A stretch of DNA of 63,151 nt from an uncultured Bacilli bacterium (GTDB taxonomy: Bacteria > Bacillota_I > Bacilli_A > RFN20 > CAG-288). Location of the stretch: positions 1-63,151 of the forward strand of contig CALVXU010000014.1 of assembly GCA_944371605.1 (NCBI GenBank). Reading direction: 5' to 3'. The number at the start of each line of letters is the position of its first letter. Position 1 is the stretch's first letter. Below, one piece after another: positions 62,326 through 63,151 of the stretch. The notes beneath the pieces were generated by a model, which worked only from the letters and a program-made list of their open reading frames with translations, did no database searches and was not told where the DNA came from. The translations under genes were made by a program, and so were the position numbers.

Positions 62326-63151
62326 ATGAAAGAACTTTTCGAGCTCAATAACCAATATAAGGCTATCGAAGAAGGCGTTCTCGATTTGCAAGGCTGTCTT
62401 TGACTTACCAAATTTAGAAATTGAAAGTCAAAAGCTCAGCGAGCAAACAACTGCCCCTTCTTTTTGGTCAAATATCAGCAAGGCTAAAGAAATCAATAAG
62501 AGACTCAGTCAAGTCAATGATATCATCTCTAAAATGTCTGATTTTAAAAAACGTCTTTCAGAATGTAAGGACACTATCGATTTTCTCAAAGAAGAAAAAG
62601 ATGATGAGATTTTTAACGATTTAGATAATTCTTTAAAAACTTTAAGCAATGATTTTAGCTCTTTTCAAAAAGAAATCTACTTTTCAGGTCCTTATGATGC
62701 TAATAACGCCATCGTCGAATTTCATCCCGGTGCTGGTGGAACTGAAGCACACGACTGGGCTAGTATGCTATTAAGAATGTATGAACGATATTGTGAAATA
62801 AAAGGTTATACATATAAGGTATTAGATATATTAGAAGGTGAAGAAGCAGGGATCTCTTCGGCTACACTTCTCATCTCTGGCAAAATGGCTTATGGAAATC
62901 TTCGTTCAGAAAATGGAGTTCACCGTTTGGTGCGCATCTCTCCTTTTGATGCATCTGGATCTAGACACACATCGTTTGCATCCATATCAGTCATGCCCGA
63001 ATTCGACGACTCAATCAATATCGATATCAACCCAGCAGATTTACAAGTAGATACCTATCATTCATCAGGAGCTGGCGGCCAAAACGTCAATAAAACTGAA
63101 TCAGCAGTCAGAATCACTCATAAACCTACGGGAATAGTCGTTTCTTGTCAG
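62326..63151 (+). CDS. prfB: Peptide chain release factor 2 (partial, programmed +1 frameshift)
   Basis: Recognises UAA and UGA. The first 25 codons end GGC TGT CTT TGA at 62403; skipping T62401 resumes as GAC TTA CCA (DLPNLEIESQ...), the classic CTT-TGA-C autoregulatory shift. The SD-like element before it is only AAGG (with CTGT in between), weaker than in E. coli. The rest, to the window end, shows HPGAGGTEAHDW, SPFDASGSRHTSF (the SPF specificity motif) and the GGQ loop SSGAGGQNVNKTESAV, so peptidyl-tRNA hydrolysis is intact. The 3' part lies outside the window. Confidence 0.96.

Overview
The window is an AT-rich chromosome segment of a Gram-positive bacterium, most likely an uncultured member of Bacilli close to the Erysipelotrichia or Mollicutes-related gut lineages. 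The evidence is the Firmicutes gene set (HPr kinase HprK, WhiA, an HPr/Crh-like protein, PhoP-PhoR), many lipoproteins with a lipobox followed by Ser/Asn-rich linkers, and a glycolytic gap-pgk-tpiA cluster. TGA is a stop codon: prfB (release factor 2) is present and carries an in-frame TGA frameshift site. The code is therefore the standard one, not the Mycoplasma code. The lineage is inferred from gene content, not from a marker phylogeny.

Layout. 1-0.56 kb: a decayed gene. 0.7-3.8 kb: ferrous iron uptake operon feoA-feoB with its own promoter, a palindromic operator and a terminator. 3.8-13.6 kb: a polymerase/ligase-like membrane protein, two lipoproteins, a large YfhO-like membrane protein, and a phosphofructokinase whose active site looks pyrophosphate-type. 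13.7-24.8 kb: core genes uvrA; hprK-lgt-HAD phosphatase-trxB-whiA as overlapping genes; then gap-pgk-tpiA. 24.8-38.7 kb: an accessory island. It is bounded on the left by a truncated transposase with an unusual interleaved inverted-repeat leader and on the right by a wrecked AAA/DUF4143 ATPase. It carries DUF2971, lipoproteins, a zinc-ribbon/TIR protein, a zinc-ribbon/SPFH protein, an LRR lipoprotein, two HTH regulators and a giant surface lipoprotein. 38.8-42.8 kb: M18 aminopeptidase, trpS, a pRiA4b ORF-3-like gene, galU. 42.9-46.1 kb: zinc-ribbon membrane protein, a Crh-like HPr paralogue under a near-perfect cre/promoter, a probable large structured RNA of about 560 nt, two small genes and a pseudouridine synthase. 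46.1-55.1 kb: the pstSCAB-phoU-phoP-phoR phosphate regulon, preceded by tandem Pho-box-like repeats. 55.2-59.5 kb: two unknown genes, a GH13 alpha-glucosidase, a lipoprotein, a DegV protein. 59.8-63.15 kb: secA and the first part of prfB.

How the parts work together. HprK and the Crh-like protein form a likely carbon-catabolite signalling pair: Crh-like proteins keep the regulatory Ser but lack the PTS His. The Crh-like gene itself carries a cre site over its -35, so feedback through CcpA is plausible. The Pst/Pho block is a self-contained phosphate-sensing and uptake unit. In the island, seven minus-strand genes run from the LRR lipoprotein through SPFH, a coiled-coil membrane protein, TIR, a small membrane protein and a lipoprotein to DUF2971. 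Shared zinc ribbons and tight spacing suggest a membrane-associated TIR/SPFH system, possibly defensive; this is inference.

Most interesting items: the Crh-like gene with its cre/promoter, the 43.9-44.5 kb RNA candidate, the TIR/SPFH cassette, the interleaved inverted repeats in front of the transposase remnant, and the repeated TGACA-N5-TGTCA palindromes in the regulator region. No tRNA, rRNA, CRISPR array or intact prophage was recognised.
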